NCBI GenBank assembly: GCA_003157175.1
Contig: PMIQ01000050.1
Coordinates: 15,799 to 23,499 of the forward strand
Direction of reading: 5' to 3'
DNA: 7,701 nucleotides
Source: Chloroflexota bacterium
GTDB taxonomy: Bacteria > Chloroflexota > Limnocylindria > Limnocylindrales > CSP1-4
Every line of letters starts with the position of its first letter. Position 1 is the first letter of the stretch. The translations under genes and the position numbers were made by a program. A model generated the notes under the pieces. It ran no database searches. It was given only the letters and a program-made list of their open reading frames with translations, and was not told the origin of the DNA. Positions 1-5,272 of the stretch are shown one piece after another.

Positions 1-108
1 CACGCTAACAGTGCCGATTCTGCATCGCCCGCCACGAGGGGCCGGATAGAGCATCCCCGTGGTGGCCGCGTAAGCGGCGTGCGGGTTCGACCCCCGCCTT
101 GCCCACCA
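1..108 (+). repeat. 108-bp direct repeat, copy 1, ending in tRNA-like 3' terminus
   Basis: All 108 bases are identical to positions 1765-1872. Identity stops right after a CCA (106-108): copy 1 continues GTTT, copy 2 continues CCGG. The left boundary cannot be seen because the repeat is already running at the first base of the window. Three hairpins follow one another with 2-nt spacers. The first pairs 32-35 with 59-62 and 38-41 with 55-58, with a GA bulge. The second is GCCGC/GCGGC at 65-69 and 74-78, closed by a GTAA (GNRA-type) loop. The third is a T arm at 81-97. Then come a 7-nt strand CTTGCCC, an A and CCA. The orientation is assigned from the T arm. An attachment site or dispersed repeat is inferred. 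Confidence 0.93.
65..108 (+). pseudogene. 3' fragment of a class II (Leu-like) tRNA, copy 1
   Basis: The segment reads as the last part of a class II tRNA: variable-arm hairpin 65-78, two linker bases, T stem GCGGG (81-85), T loop TTCGACC (86-92), T stem CCCGC (93-97), 3' acceptor strand CTTGCCC (98-104), discriminator A (105) and encoded CCA. The variable arm plus T arm resembles bacterial tRNA-Leu. A functional tRNA would need a 5' strand near GGGCAAG and a D arm upstream; neither lies in positions 1-64. I therefore call it a fragment, of the kind that integrase attachment sites duplicate. The sequence before the window is not visible. On the minus strand it translates to the KAGVEPAR-type peptide, a familiar spurious translation of tRNA genes. 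Confidence 0.62.
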
Positions 109-128
109 GTTTGAGCGTGAACCGAGAC

Positions 129-151
129 GGTGCCTGTTCTGAGGGGGCACC
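129..151. other. 6-bp hairpin in the Kelch gene leader region
   Basis: GGTGCC at 129-134 pairs perfectly with GGCACC at 146-151 across an 11-nt loop. No T tract follows, so it is not a convincing intrinsic terminator. The rest of 109-276 shows no tRNA, no clear promoter and no persuasive coding start; a TTGAGC at 112-117 has only a poor -10 partner. The hairpin may be incidental at this G+C content. Confidence 0.25.
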
Positions 152-276
152 AGACCGTTCCGCATAGACCATATCGCCTGGGACAGCTCCGCCAACTCTC
201 GTTTCGCTTTCCGCCAACGCCACCACTCTGTGGCATCACGCATGCTTCCCCGATGCGTCATCCTGCAGTGGTTCGG

Positions 277-1395
277 ATGGCAGAGGTAGGAGTCACAAAC
301 ACGGATCGTAGGACCCACGCCACTCTGCGCCGCCACGTCCTTACCGCCGGGATGGCGCTTGTGGTGATCCTGGTCCATGCAGGCTGTAGCGCGGCCGTGC
401 CGTCGCTCGAGATCGCTCAAACGCACATGAATGTGGCCCGCCTTGGGCACACCGCGACTCTGCTGCAGGACGGGCGAGTCCTTGTCGCCGGAGGTGACGA
501 GAACGGCACCGCCGAGTTGTACGAACCCCGGACTGGGAAGTTCACGCTGACGGCGAGCATTCCTTCGAGGCCAATCGGGGCAATGGCCGTTCGACTCAGC
601 AACGGACAGGTACTCATCGCGGGAGGCGACGAGGTGGGGACGGCTGAGCTGTTCGATCCAACGACAGGCCAGTTCGTGCCCACTGGTTCGATGCACGAAC
701 CACACTCAGGCGGGACGGTCACTCTGCTGCCCGATGGACGAGTGCTCGTGGCCGGGGGTTCGTTCGAGCGCGGAGGGGATGGCTCGGCAACGGCCGAACT
801 GTACGATCCGAAGACTGGCGCGTTCACCCTCACGGGGTCTATGAATGATCCTCGTGAGCTTCAGACGGCCACGTTGATGCCTGGGGTCGGGGTCCTGATG
901 GTCGGAGGGATAGCCACAGGAACAGCGAGGATCGCGTCGGCCGAGATCTATTACATCGCGAGCGGGAAGTTCCAACTCACTGGGAGTCTTAGCGAGGCGA
1001 GATCGCAGCACGCGGCCACCTTGCTACAAAACGGACAGGTCCTGGTTGTGGGCGGCGTCGGGAATACCCAGGACAAATGGGAGGAGTTCACGCCTAGCGC
1101 CGCCGAGCTGTTCGATCCGTTGACCCTTCGGTTCAAGTCGATCGCCTGGCCATTCAGGGGAAACAGCGAGACGGCTAGCCTGATGCCTGACGGCCGCGTG
1201 CTGATAATCGGCTGGGACGCCATCCTATACGACCCAGGCTCAGAGTCGTTCACAGATCTGGGTAGCGGGGGATGGATGTCAGGCAGGACCGAGACGGCTC
1301 TGGAAGACGGCCGCGTCCTCGTCACGGGTGGATGGACGGAAGACAACGACGCTCCATCATCGAGCGCCGCCGCCATCTATGAGCTGAAGCCGTAG
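277..1395 (+). CDS. Kelch-repeat secreted lipoprotein
   Basis: Predicted secreted, lipid-anchored beta-propeller protein of 372 residues from the chosen start. An arginine-rich N-terminus leads into a hydrophobic core ending VHAGC, with the lipobox cysteine at residue 37. Seven Kelch-type units of roughly 40-55 residues then fill the protein. Most carry a variant of DGRVLVAGG (or NGQVLVVGG), then AELYDP or AELFDP, then GKFTLTGSM. The number fits a closed seven-bladed propeller. Blades six and seven are more divergent; the last ends AAIYELKP. The start is uncertain: ATG 277 and ATG 253 are both in frame, and neither has a good ribosome site; upstream starts back to 130 would add a non-signal-like extension. 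Such propellers usually bind proteins or glycans, but no ligand can be named. The gene sits between the two 108-bp repeats, just before a decayed relative. Confidence 0.82.
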   Translation: MAEVGVTNTDRRTHATLRRHVLTAGMALVVILVHAGCSAAVPSLEIAQTHMNVARLGHTATLLQDGRVLVAGGDENGTAELYEPRTGKFTLTASIPSRPIGAMAVRLSNGQVLIAGGDEVGTAELFDPTTGQFVPTGSMHEPHSGGTVTLLPDGRVLVAGGSFERGGDGSATAELYDPKTGAFTLTGSMNDPRELQTATLMPGVGVLMVGGIATGTARIASAEIYYIASGKFQLTGSLSEARSQHAATLLQNGQVLVVGGVGNTQDKWEEFTPSAAELFDPLTLRFKSIAWPFRGNSETASLMPDGRVLIIGWDAILYDPGSESFTDLGSGGWMSGRTETALEDGRVLVTGGWTEDNDAPSSSAAAIYELKP

Positions 1396-1414
1396 CGACA
1401 GATCGCCGAGGCAT

Positions 1415-1732
1415 ATGAATTCCCGTTCTTCCGGGCCCCGTGGCCGCAGGTCGGCAGGGCGAGCTCGGCGCGTTGGCTCTGATCCTGGCTGTCGCCGGGT
1501 GCGGGCAGCAGCGTGGCCTCGCCCTCGCCCTCGCCGAGTCCGACTCCGACTGGCAGCCCGACCATGGCGCCAACTCCGGCGCCTCCACCCCGCCCGCCCA
1601 CGGCACGTTCACAGTCACCGGATCGATGACAACGCCCCGCAGCGAGGCCATGGCTGTCCTGCTGCGGGATGGCCGGGTCCTCGTCGTCGGCGGGCCCTCA
1701 CGCGCTCTTCGGCGGAGCTGTACTGGCGCTAG
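1415..1732 (+). pseudogene. Decayed Kelch-repeat lipoprotein remnant
   Basis: Parts of one lipoprotein are scattered over three frames in the right order. From ATG 1415 one frame gives a basic N-terminus (RGRRSAGRAR). The next frame gives a hydrophobic core and lipobox (LILAVAGC, cysteine codon 1500-1502). The third frame, from about 1504, gives a Ser/Pro/Thr linker beginning GSSVASPSPSPSPTPTG. The second frame resumes at about 1602 with a Kelch unit (GTFTVTGSM, then DGRVLVVGG). The first frame returns at about 1697 with TRSSAELYWR and a stop. An extra G in the run at 1503-1505 would explain one shift. Only about one blade remains and the rest is missing before the 108-bp repeat. Intact relatives have several blades, so this looks dead. 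Sequencing error is possible, but four frame changes within 320 bp make it unlikely as the whole explanation. Confidence 0.7.
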
Positions 1733-1764
1733 GCTGCGTTGGGCCGAACTCGGAGTTCGACTCA

Positions 1765-1872
1765 CACGCTAACAGTGCCGATTCTGCATCGCCCGCCACG
1801 AGGGGCCGGATAGAGCATCCCCGTGGTGGCCGCGTAAGCGGCGTGCGGGTTCGACCCCCGCCTTGCCCACCA
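1765..1872 (+). repeat. 108-bp direct repeat, copy 2, ending in tRNA-like 3' terminus
   Basis: Exact second copy of positions 1-108 at an offset of 1764 bases, same orientation. The 32 bases between the Kelch remnant's stop and this copy are unexplained. The copy ends at CCA 1870-1872, 24 bp before the stop codon of the minus-strand CapA-like gene. The contrast is notable: a perfect repeat lies directly beside a frame-broken gene, which suggests recent copying, gene conversion or a constrained sequence. Confidence 0.93.
1829..1872 (+). pseudogene. 3' fragment of a class II (Leu-like) tRNA, copy 2
   Basis: Same elements as copy 1: variable-arm hairpin 1829-1842, T arm 1845-1861, 3' acceptor strand 1862-1868, discriminator A 1869, CCA 1870-1872. 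Here the upstream sequence is visible and contains no complete 5' tRNA half at normal distance. The nearest GGGC (in GGGCCGA, about 1741) pairs imperfectly with CTTGCCC and is some 129 nt away, too far for a tRNA without an intron. This copy is therefore a tRNA 3' fragment rather than a working gene. Confidence 0.66.
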
Positions 1873-1896
1873 CCGGCGACGCGATTGCGGCGCCGA

Positions 1897-3480
1897 CTAC
1901 CAGGGCAGCAGGGCGCCGTAGACGCGGGCCAGGACGGCCTTGCCGCTGGTCGGATCGAGCAGGTTCGGCTGGGCGCCGTCGAGGATGATCGTCGGGTGGA
2001 CCCACGCCTGAACGAGGGTCGAGCCGCTGAACGTCAGTTCGAGCACGAGCCCTTCCTCGGTCTGCTCGGACCACGTCTGGTCGAACACGAAGTTGCCGAG
2101 CTCGTACCAGATCGGCTTGCCCTTGTAAACCTCCATCGCCCCCGCCCAGTGGGCGTGGTTGCCGATGATCATGTCCGCGCCGGCATCGATCATCTGGTGC
2201 GCCAGTCTCTTCTGCGCCGCCGTCGGTCCGGTCTTGTATTCGATGCCCCAGTGCGGGTAGACGATGACGATCTGGGCGCCGGCGGCTTTGGCTGCCTTGA
2301 TGTCGGCCGGGGCGGTGCCGGCGCCGAGTTCGGCGGTTCCCGGCTTCGCCGGGCCGGCGGCCTCGCCGGGTGAGATCGCGTCGTAAGCCAGGACCGCGAC
2401 CTTGACGCCATCAATGGTGAAGACGGCCGGGGTCCGCGCCGCCGCGAGCGTCGCGCCGGCCCCGCTATGGGCGATCCCGATCTTATCCAGCGCCGTGATC
2501 GTCTGGACGACGCCCTGCCTGCCGGCGTTGAGGATGTGGTTGTTCGCCAGCGAGACCCAATCGATGCCGGCGTACTGGAGCCCGGCAAGAAGGGCCTGGT
2601 TGAAGTTGAAGATCATTCCCGTGGCGTGGTAAGAGGCGTTGACCGGCGCGGGGCCTTCCAGGTTCACCATCGACAGGTCGGCTCCCGACGTCAGGGCGCG
2701 CATGTCCTGGGTCGTGTCGTCGACCTTGGTGCGCGGCATGACCCAGTCCCACGATGAGCAGCAGTAGCGGCTCGTGATCGTGGCGGTGCCGCCGGAGAAC
2801 GGGAAATCGACGCCCTTGCCCTGGAGCTTGACGACCTTGTATACGCCTCGGTCGAGCATGACGTCGCCGGCCGCGGCGATCGTCCAGGTCTGCGATGGAT
2901 CGAACGTCGCCGCGGACGCGGTCTCCGGCAGGCTGGCCTGCAGCGGCCAGTCGGTCAGGCTCTTGACCCGAGCGACCCCGAAGAGCGACAGCGTGCCCCA
3001 TCCGAGCGCTCGCACGCTGGGGCCGACGTCCGTCGCCCGGACGATGCCGAGGCGTGCCGCCTTGGCATCGAGGTCCGCCTCGAGGGCCGCGGCGGTAGGC
3101 GCGAGCACAAGACGGCTCACGACCGAGGGCTGGGCCAGGCCGAGCGCCGCGAGGATGCCGGCCGAGTCGCCGTCGACGAGCTCGAGCGTGGTGAACTGCT
3201 TGTTCGTGCCGGCCAGGATGGCCTCCACGCCCGCCTGATCGATCGTGGTCGCGATCGTCCGGTAGTCCGCAACCGGCACGATCGCAACGGTCGGAACTGC
3301 CGTCGGAGAGGGCGTGGGCTGCGGCGTCGGGGATGCGGTCGGCGTGCCAGACGGCAACGCGACCGAAGTTGGACTGGGGGCCGTCTGGCTGGGCGCGAGG
3401 CTCGGCGGATTGGAGCCGCAAGCTGAGACCAGGGCGACCAGGGCGAACAGCGCCAGCGGGGATCGACGCACGTGTGTCAT
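1897..3480 (-). CDS. CapA/PgsA-like metallophosphoesterase lipoprotein
   Basis: Predicted lipoprotein of 527 residues. The signal peptide ends LVSAC with cysteine 21. A Pro/Thr/Ser linker covers about 25-65, and an unrecognised region about 66-195. A PGA_cap-type calcineurin-like phosphoesterase domain runs from about 198 to the end. Metal-site motifs are in order: GDVMLDRG (205-212), NLEGP (273-277), LANNH (311-315), HWGIEY (410-415), GNHAHWAG (440-447) and ELGNFVFDQ (460-468). The family includes PgsA/CapA, needed for poly-gamma-glutamate capsule export, but no pgsB or pgsC partner is seen here, so the polymer and substrate are unknown. Two motif changes: the usual Asp after ANNH is Asn 318 (NNHILNAG), and GHHPH is GNHAH. 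The start is the ATG just before the signal peptide; the frame stays open upstream only as antisense to the neighbour. It ends 24 bp from the repeat copy. Confidence 0.85.
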   Translation of the reverse strand: MTHVRRSPLALFALVALVSACGSNPPSLAPSQTAPSPTSVALPSGTPTASPTPQPTPSPTAVPTVAIVPVADYRTIATTIDQAGVEAILAGTNKQFTTLELVDGDSAGILAALGLAQPSVVSRLVLAPTAAALEADLDAKAARLGIVRATDVGPSVRALGWGTLSLFGVARVKSLTDWPLQASLPETASAATFDPSQTWTIAAAGDVMLDRGVYKVVKLQGKGVDFPFSGGTATITSRYCCSSWDWVMPRTKVDDTTQDMRALTSGADLSMVNLEGPAPVNASYHATGMIFNFNQALLAGLQYAGIDWVSLANNHILNAGRQGVVQTITALDKIGIAHSGAGATLAAARTPAVFTIDGVKVAVLAYDAISPGEAAGPAKPGTAELGAGTAPADIKAAKAAGAQIVIVYPHWGIEYKTGPTAAQKRLAHQMIDAGADMIIGNHAHWAGAMEVYKGKPIWYELGNFVFDQTWSEQTEEGLVLELTFSGSTLVQAWVHPTIILDGAQPNLLDPTSGKAVLARVYGALLPW

Positions 3481-3597
3481 GCCCAGATTGTCGCATGTAC
3501 GGTTCCGACCGGATGGCTCGACAGTATTATCTGTGGCGCGTAGGGTTCGACGGGAGTCAGTCGAGTCGGGGGCTGGCTCGTCCAGAGGTGTCGTAAC
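3481..3597. promoter_or_regulatory. Divergent promoter region of the two lipoprotein genes
   Basis: This is the only noncoding space between two genes that point away from each other, so both promoters should lie in or near it. The palindrome ACAG-TATTAT-CTGT (3521-3534) contains TATTAT (3525-3530) on the plus strand and GATAAT (3531-3526) on the minus strand; each is one or two bases from TATAAT. That would give leaders of about 60 nt for the plus gene and about 40 nt for the minus gene. I see no good -35 box on either strand. A shared operator is an inference from symmetry alone. Confidence 0.4.
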
Positions 3598-4788
3598 GTG
3601 GCAATGCGTCGTTTGCTCGTGTGCCTCCTGGCATGCGTGCTGGTCGGTTGCGGAGGCGGGTCGGGTCCGCGGGCATCTTCGTCGTCGACCCCAGCCGGCC
3701 CCGCCACGTCGACGAACGCGCTCGGGCCGTCTCCGACGCCGTCGCCAACCGCCTCTCCAGTCCCGTCGCCCACGCCTTCTCCCACGCCGCAGCCGACACA
3801 GGTCTGGACTACCGCGGCCGTGGTCGTGTACGCGAAGGCCAGCGACGACGCGGTGGCCCAGGTCCATCTCGGCGCCAATTTCCCGCTCACGCTGACCCTG
3901 CAGTTCGCCACAGTCGACGGCAAGGTCTTGGACGAGGCGAGCTGGGAGACCCCGGGCCGGCACGGCACAGGCTGGCTCGCGGCGTCTGCGCTCACCACGA
4001 TCCAACCCACGGGCATCGCCAACGCCAGCTTCGACGCGCTGGACACGGCCCTGGCCGACTACCTCGCCGACTACAAGACCCGGGTTGGCGTGGAGCTCTA
4101 CGACGTCACCCGCGGCGTGACGTACACCTACAACGCGGACCGCCCGTATCTGGTCGCGAGCTCGATGAAAGTGCCGATCATGCTGACCCTGCTGACCCAG
4201 CTCGAGGCCAAGGGCAGGGGCCCGAACGCCACCGAGCGCTCGCTGCTGACCACGATGATCGAAAATTCGAGGAACGCTTCCGCTTCGGCGCTGTACATAG
4301 AGATCGGCTACCAGGCTGGGATCAACGCCTTCATGAAGAAGGTCGGCATCTCCGGCCTGACCCCGCAGACGCCGGCGATCGGCTGGGGCTGGAGCACGAT
4401 CACGCCCGCGGCGATGGTCGCACTGCTCGAGAGGCTGCACGCGGGGACGGTCCTGAACGCGACAGATCGCGCTCTGGCGTTCAAGCTGATGGAGCACATC
4501 CAGGCCGACCAGCGGGTCGGCGTCGGCGACAGCAGTCCGGCCGGGGCGACGATCGCTCTGAAGGACGGCTGGGTCGAAGGCCCGGACGACCTGTACGTGA
4601 TGAACTCATCCGGGATCGTCACCCTCGGTTCCGAGACGTACATCGTTGCGGCATACACGATGGACGACAAATCGTTCGCGGAAGGTTTCGCGATCGTCCG
4701 CCACATCTGTAAAGCCATCGGCCCTCATATGGTGGCTTCGGCCCAGAGCTCGCCGGCGAGCTCGCCCCAGGTTTCGCCTACTGCGTGA
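3598..4788 (+). CDS. SH3-like/beta-lactamase-fold serine hydrolase lipoprotein
   Basis: Predicted lipoprotein of 396 residues. Signal peptide with lipobox LVGC (Cys 18); Ser/Pro/Thr linker about 20-68; a small beta-rich SH3-like region about 69-133 ending GTGWLAASALT; class A beta-lactamase-like (penicillin-recognising) domain about 145-375; Ser/Pro-rich tail. Active-site motifs are visible: SSMK (Ser 188, Lys 191), SRN as the S-x-N motif (Ser 224, Asn 226) and KDG replacing KTG (322-324). I cannot find an ExxLN omega-loop glutamate, so efficient antibiotic hydrolysis is doubtful; a cell-wall peptidase, esterase or penicillin-binding role is more likely. GTG 3598 is preferred over ATG 3604 because AGAGGTG (3584-3590) lies 7 nt upstream of it. 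It is divergent from the CapA-like gene and 30 bp before the next gene, so co-transcription is likely. Confidence 0.83.
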   Translation: MAMRRLLVCLLACVLVGCGGGSGPRASSSSTPAGPATSTNALGPSPTPSPTASPVPSPTPSPTPQPTQVWTTAAVVVYAKASDDAVAQVHLGANFPLTLTLQFATVDGKVLDEASWETPGRHGTGWLAASALTTIQPTGIANASFDALDTALADYLADYKTRVGVELYDVTRGVTYTYNADRPYLVASSMKVPIMLTLLTQLEAKGRGPNATERSLLTTMIENSRNASASALYIEIGYQAGINAFMKKVGISGLTPQTPAIGWGWSTITPAAMVALLERLHAGTVLNATDRALAFKLMEHIQADQRVGVGDSSPAGATIALKDGWVEGPDDLYVMNSSGIVTLGSETYIVAAYTMDDKSFAEGFAIVRHICKAIGPHMVASAQSSPASSPQVSPTA

Positions 4789-4818
4789 AAGCGGCTCGAT
4801 GAGCCAGGAGGACCAACG

Positions 4819-5181
4819 ATGGACCCGACACCAAGCTCCGACGCCGCCACCGACCCGGACCAGCCGATCGCCTGGCGGGCCGTTCCCGAGAACACCCCGG
4901 TTCGGTCGGACGGCCACCAGGTCGGGACCCTCTACGACCTCCTGGGCTCCCATGAGGAGGACATCTTCCACGGCATCGTCGTCCAACTCCATTGGAAGGC
5001 ACGCCATGTATTCGTGCCGGCGGACGATGTCGTCGCTCTGACGGCCACGCACGTCGATGTCTCGCTCAGCGCGGGCGAGCTCGGTGCGCTGCCCGAGCAC
5101 ACCGACGAGCACCAGTTCCAGCTGGGCATGGTCGGGCTCCTGCGCAAGCATGTAGGTTGGGTCAAAGAAAAGGACCGCTGA
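4819..5181 (+). CDS. Small probable PRC-barrel-like protein
   Basis: Soluble acidic protein of 120 residues, with no signal peptide or membrane segment. Residues about 18-80 run WRAVPENTPVRS, then GHQVGTLYDLL, HGIVVQL and RHVFVPADDVVAL. This order (a strand, a G-x-x-V-G-x-L turn, then a strand leading to a V-P-x-D-D-V edge) resembles PRC-barrel or DUF2171-type domains, which occur in ribosome maturation and photosystem proteins and as small stand-alone proteins. The assignment rests on pattern only. The C-terminal 35 residues are likely helical (HQFQLGMVGLLRKHVGW). The start is very well supported: AGGAGG at 4806-4811, 7 nt before ATG. It lies 30 bp after the serine hydrolase, probably in the same transcript. 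Its cellular role is unknown. Confidence 0.72.
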   Translation: MDPTPSSDAATDPDQPIAWRAVPENTPVRSDGHQVGTLYDLLGSHEEDIFHGIVVQLHWKARHVFVPADDVVALTATHVDVSLSAGELGALPEHTDEHQFQLGMVGLLRKHVGWVKEKDR

Positions 5182-5191
5182 CCGAGCGGCC
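5172..5191 (+). terminator. Hairpin over the stop codon, weak terminator candidate
   Basis: CCGCT (5175-5179) pairs with AGCGG (5185-5189) around a 5-nt loop. GG at 5172-5173 can extend the stem with CC at 5190-5191 if A 5174 bulges. The TGA stop (5179-5181) is inside it. There is no U tract, so it could end the upstream transcript only weakly or through a factor. Confidence 0.25.
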
Positions 5192-5233
5192 GTGGGGTCG
5201 CCGTCCCGCCGGCTCCGGACCTCGGCCTCCGCT

Positions 5234-5248
5234 CCCCGCCGCGCGGGG
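5234..5248. other. GC-rich perfect hairpin upstream of tig
   Basis: CCCCGC (5234-5239) and GCGGGG (5243-5248) form a perfect 6-bp stem around CGC. It covers the place where a -35 box of the tig promoter would be. It may help end transcription from the upstream genes, although no U tract follows. Confidence 0.35.
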
Positions 5249-5258
5249 CCGGGGCCCG

Positions 5259-5264
5259 TATAAT
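5259..5264 (+). promoter_or_regulatory. Consensus -10 box of tig, leaderless arrangement
   Basis: A perfect TATAAT stands out in a very GC-rich stretch, 8 bases before ATG 5273. Transcription normally begins 6-8 bases after the -10 box, which puts the first RNA base at or next to the A of the start codon. No Shine-Dalgarno sequence is present between the box and the ATG, as expected for a leaderless message. No TTGACA-like -35 box is seen at the usual spacing. Confidence 0.65.
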
Positions 5265-5272
5265 CGGCCGCG

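Noticed and set aside
1..108. tmRNA 3' end (T arm followed by an acceptor strand and CCA)
   Set aside because: The 3' acceptor strand CTTGCCC has C at the position of the U in the alanine-identity G3-U70 pair that tmRNAs keep. The usual GGAC before the T stem is missing. Upstream of copy 2 no tag reading frame ending in ALAA plus stop is found; the GCTAAC start of the repeat reads on without a stop.
1..108. A complete functional tRNA
   Set aside because: No GGGCAAG-like 5' acceptor strand and no D arm with GG in the loop occur at the right distance. The hairpin in the anticodon position has a 13-nt loop, or at best a 3-bp stem if read as an anticodon arm with GAG.
1..115. Integron attC site
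   Set aside because: GCTAAC and GTTTGAG at the ends look suggestive, but neither fits the RYYYAAC and GTTRRRY core patterns, and they are not paired.
5..226. Minus-strand proteins sharing a C-terminus over both repeats (5-226 and 1769-2074)
   Set aside because: The shared KAGVEPAR stretch is the reverse reading of the tRNA-like end, a known source of false proteins; the rest has no coding character.
130..276. Upstream GTG start at 130 for the Kelch gene
   Set aside because: It would put about 75 residues, including a proline-rich stretch, before the hydrophobic core of the signal peptide, which is not how lipoprotein signals begin.
1741..1872. An intron-containing tRNA starting at GGGCCGA near 1741
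   Set aside because: Only four acceptor pairs match before mismatches, and the extra length of about 40 nt is far too short for a group I intron.
1..1872. CRISPR array
   Set aside because: Only two copies, 108 bp long and 1.66 kb apart, with genes between them.
3481..4497. Minus-strand extension of the capA-like frame over the serine hydrolase
   Set aside because: The frame is open only because of the GC-rich complement of the real gene. The extension is rich in Arg, Gly and Asp repeats, and a lipoprotein signal peptide marks the true start at 3480.
3621..4712. Long plus-strand open frame inside the serine hydrolase gene
   Set aside because: Its arginine-rich, repetitive composition is a shadow of the real gene, which has a signal peptide, ordered active-site motifs and a ribosome site.
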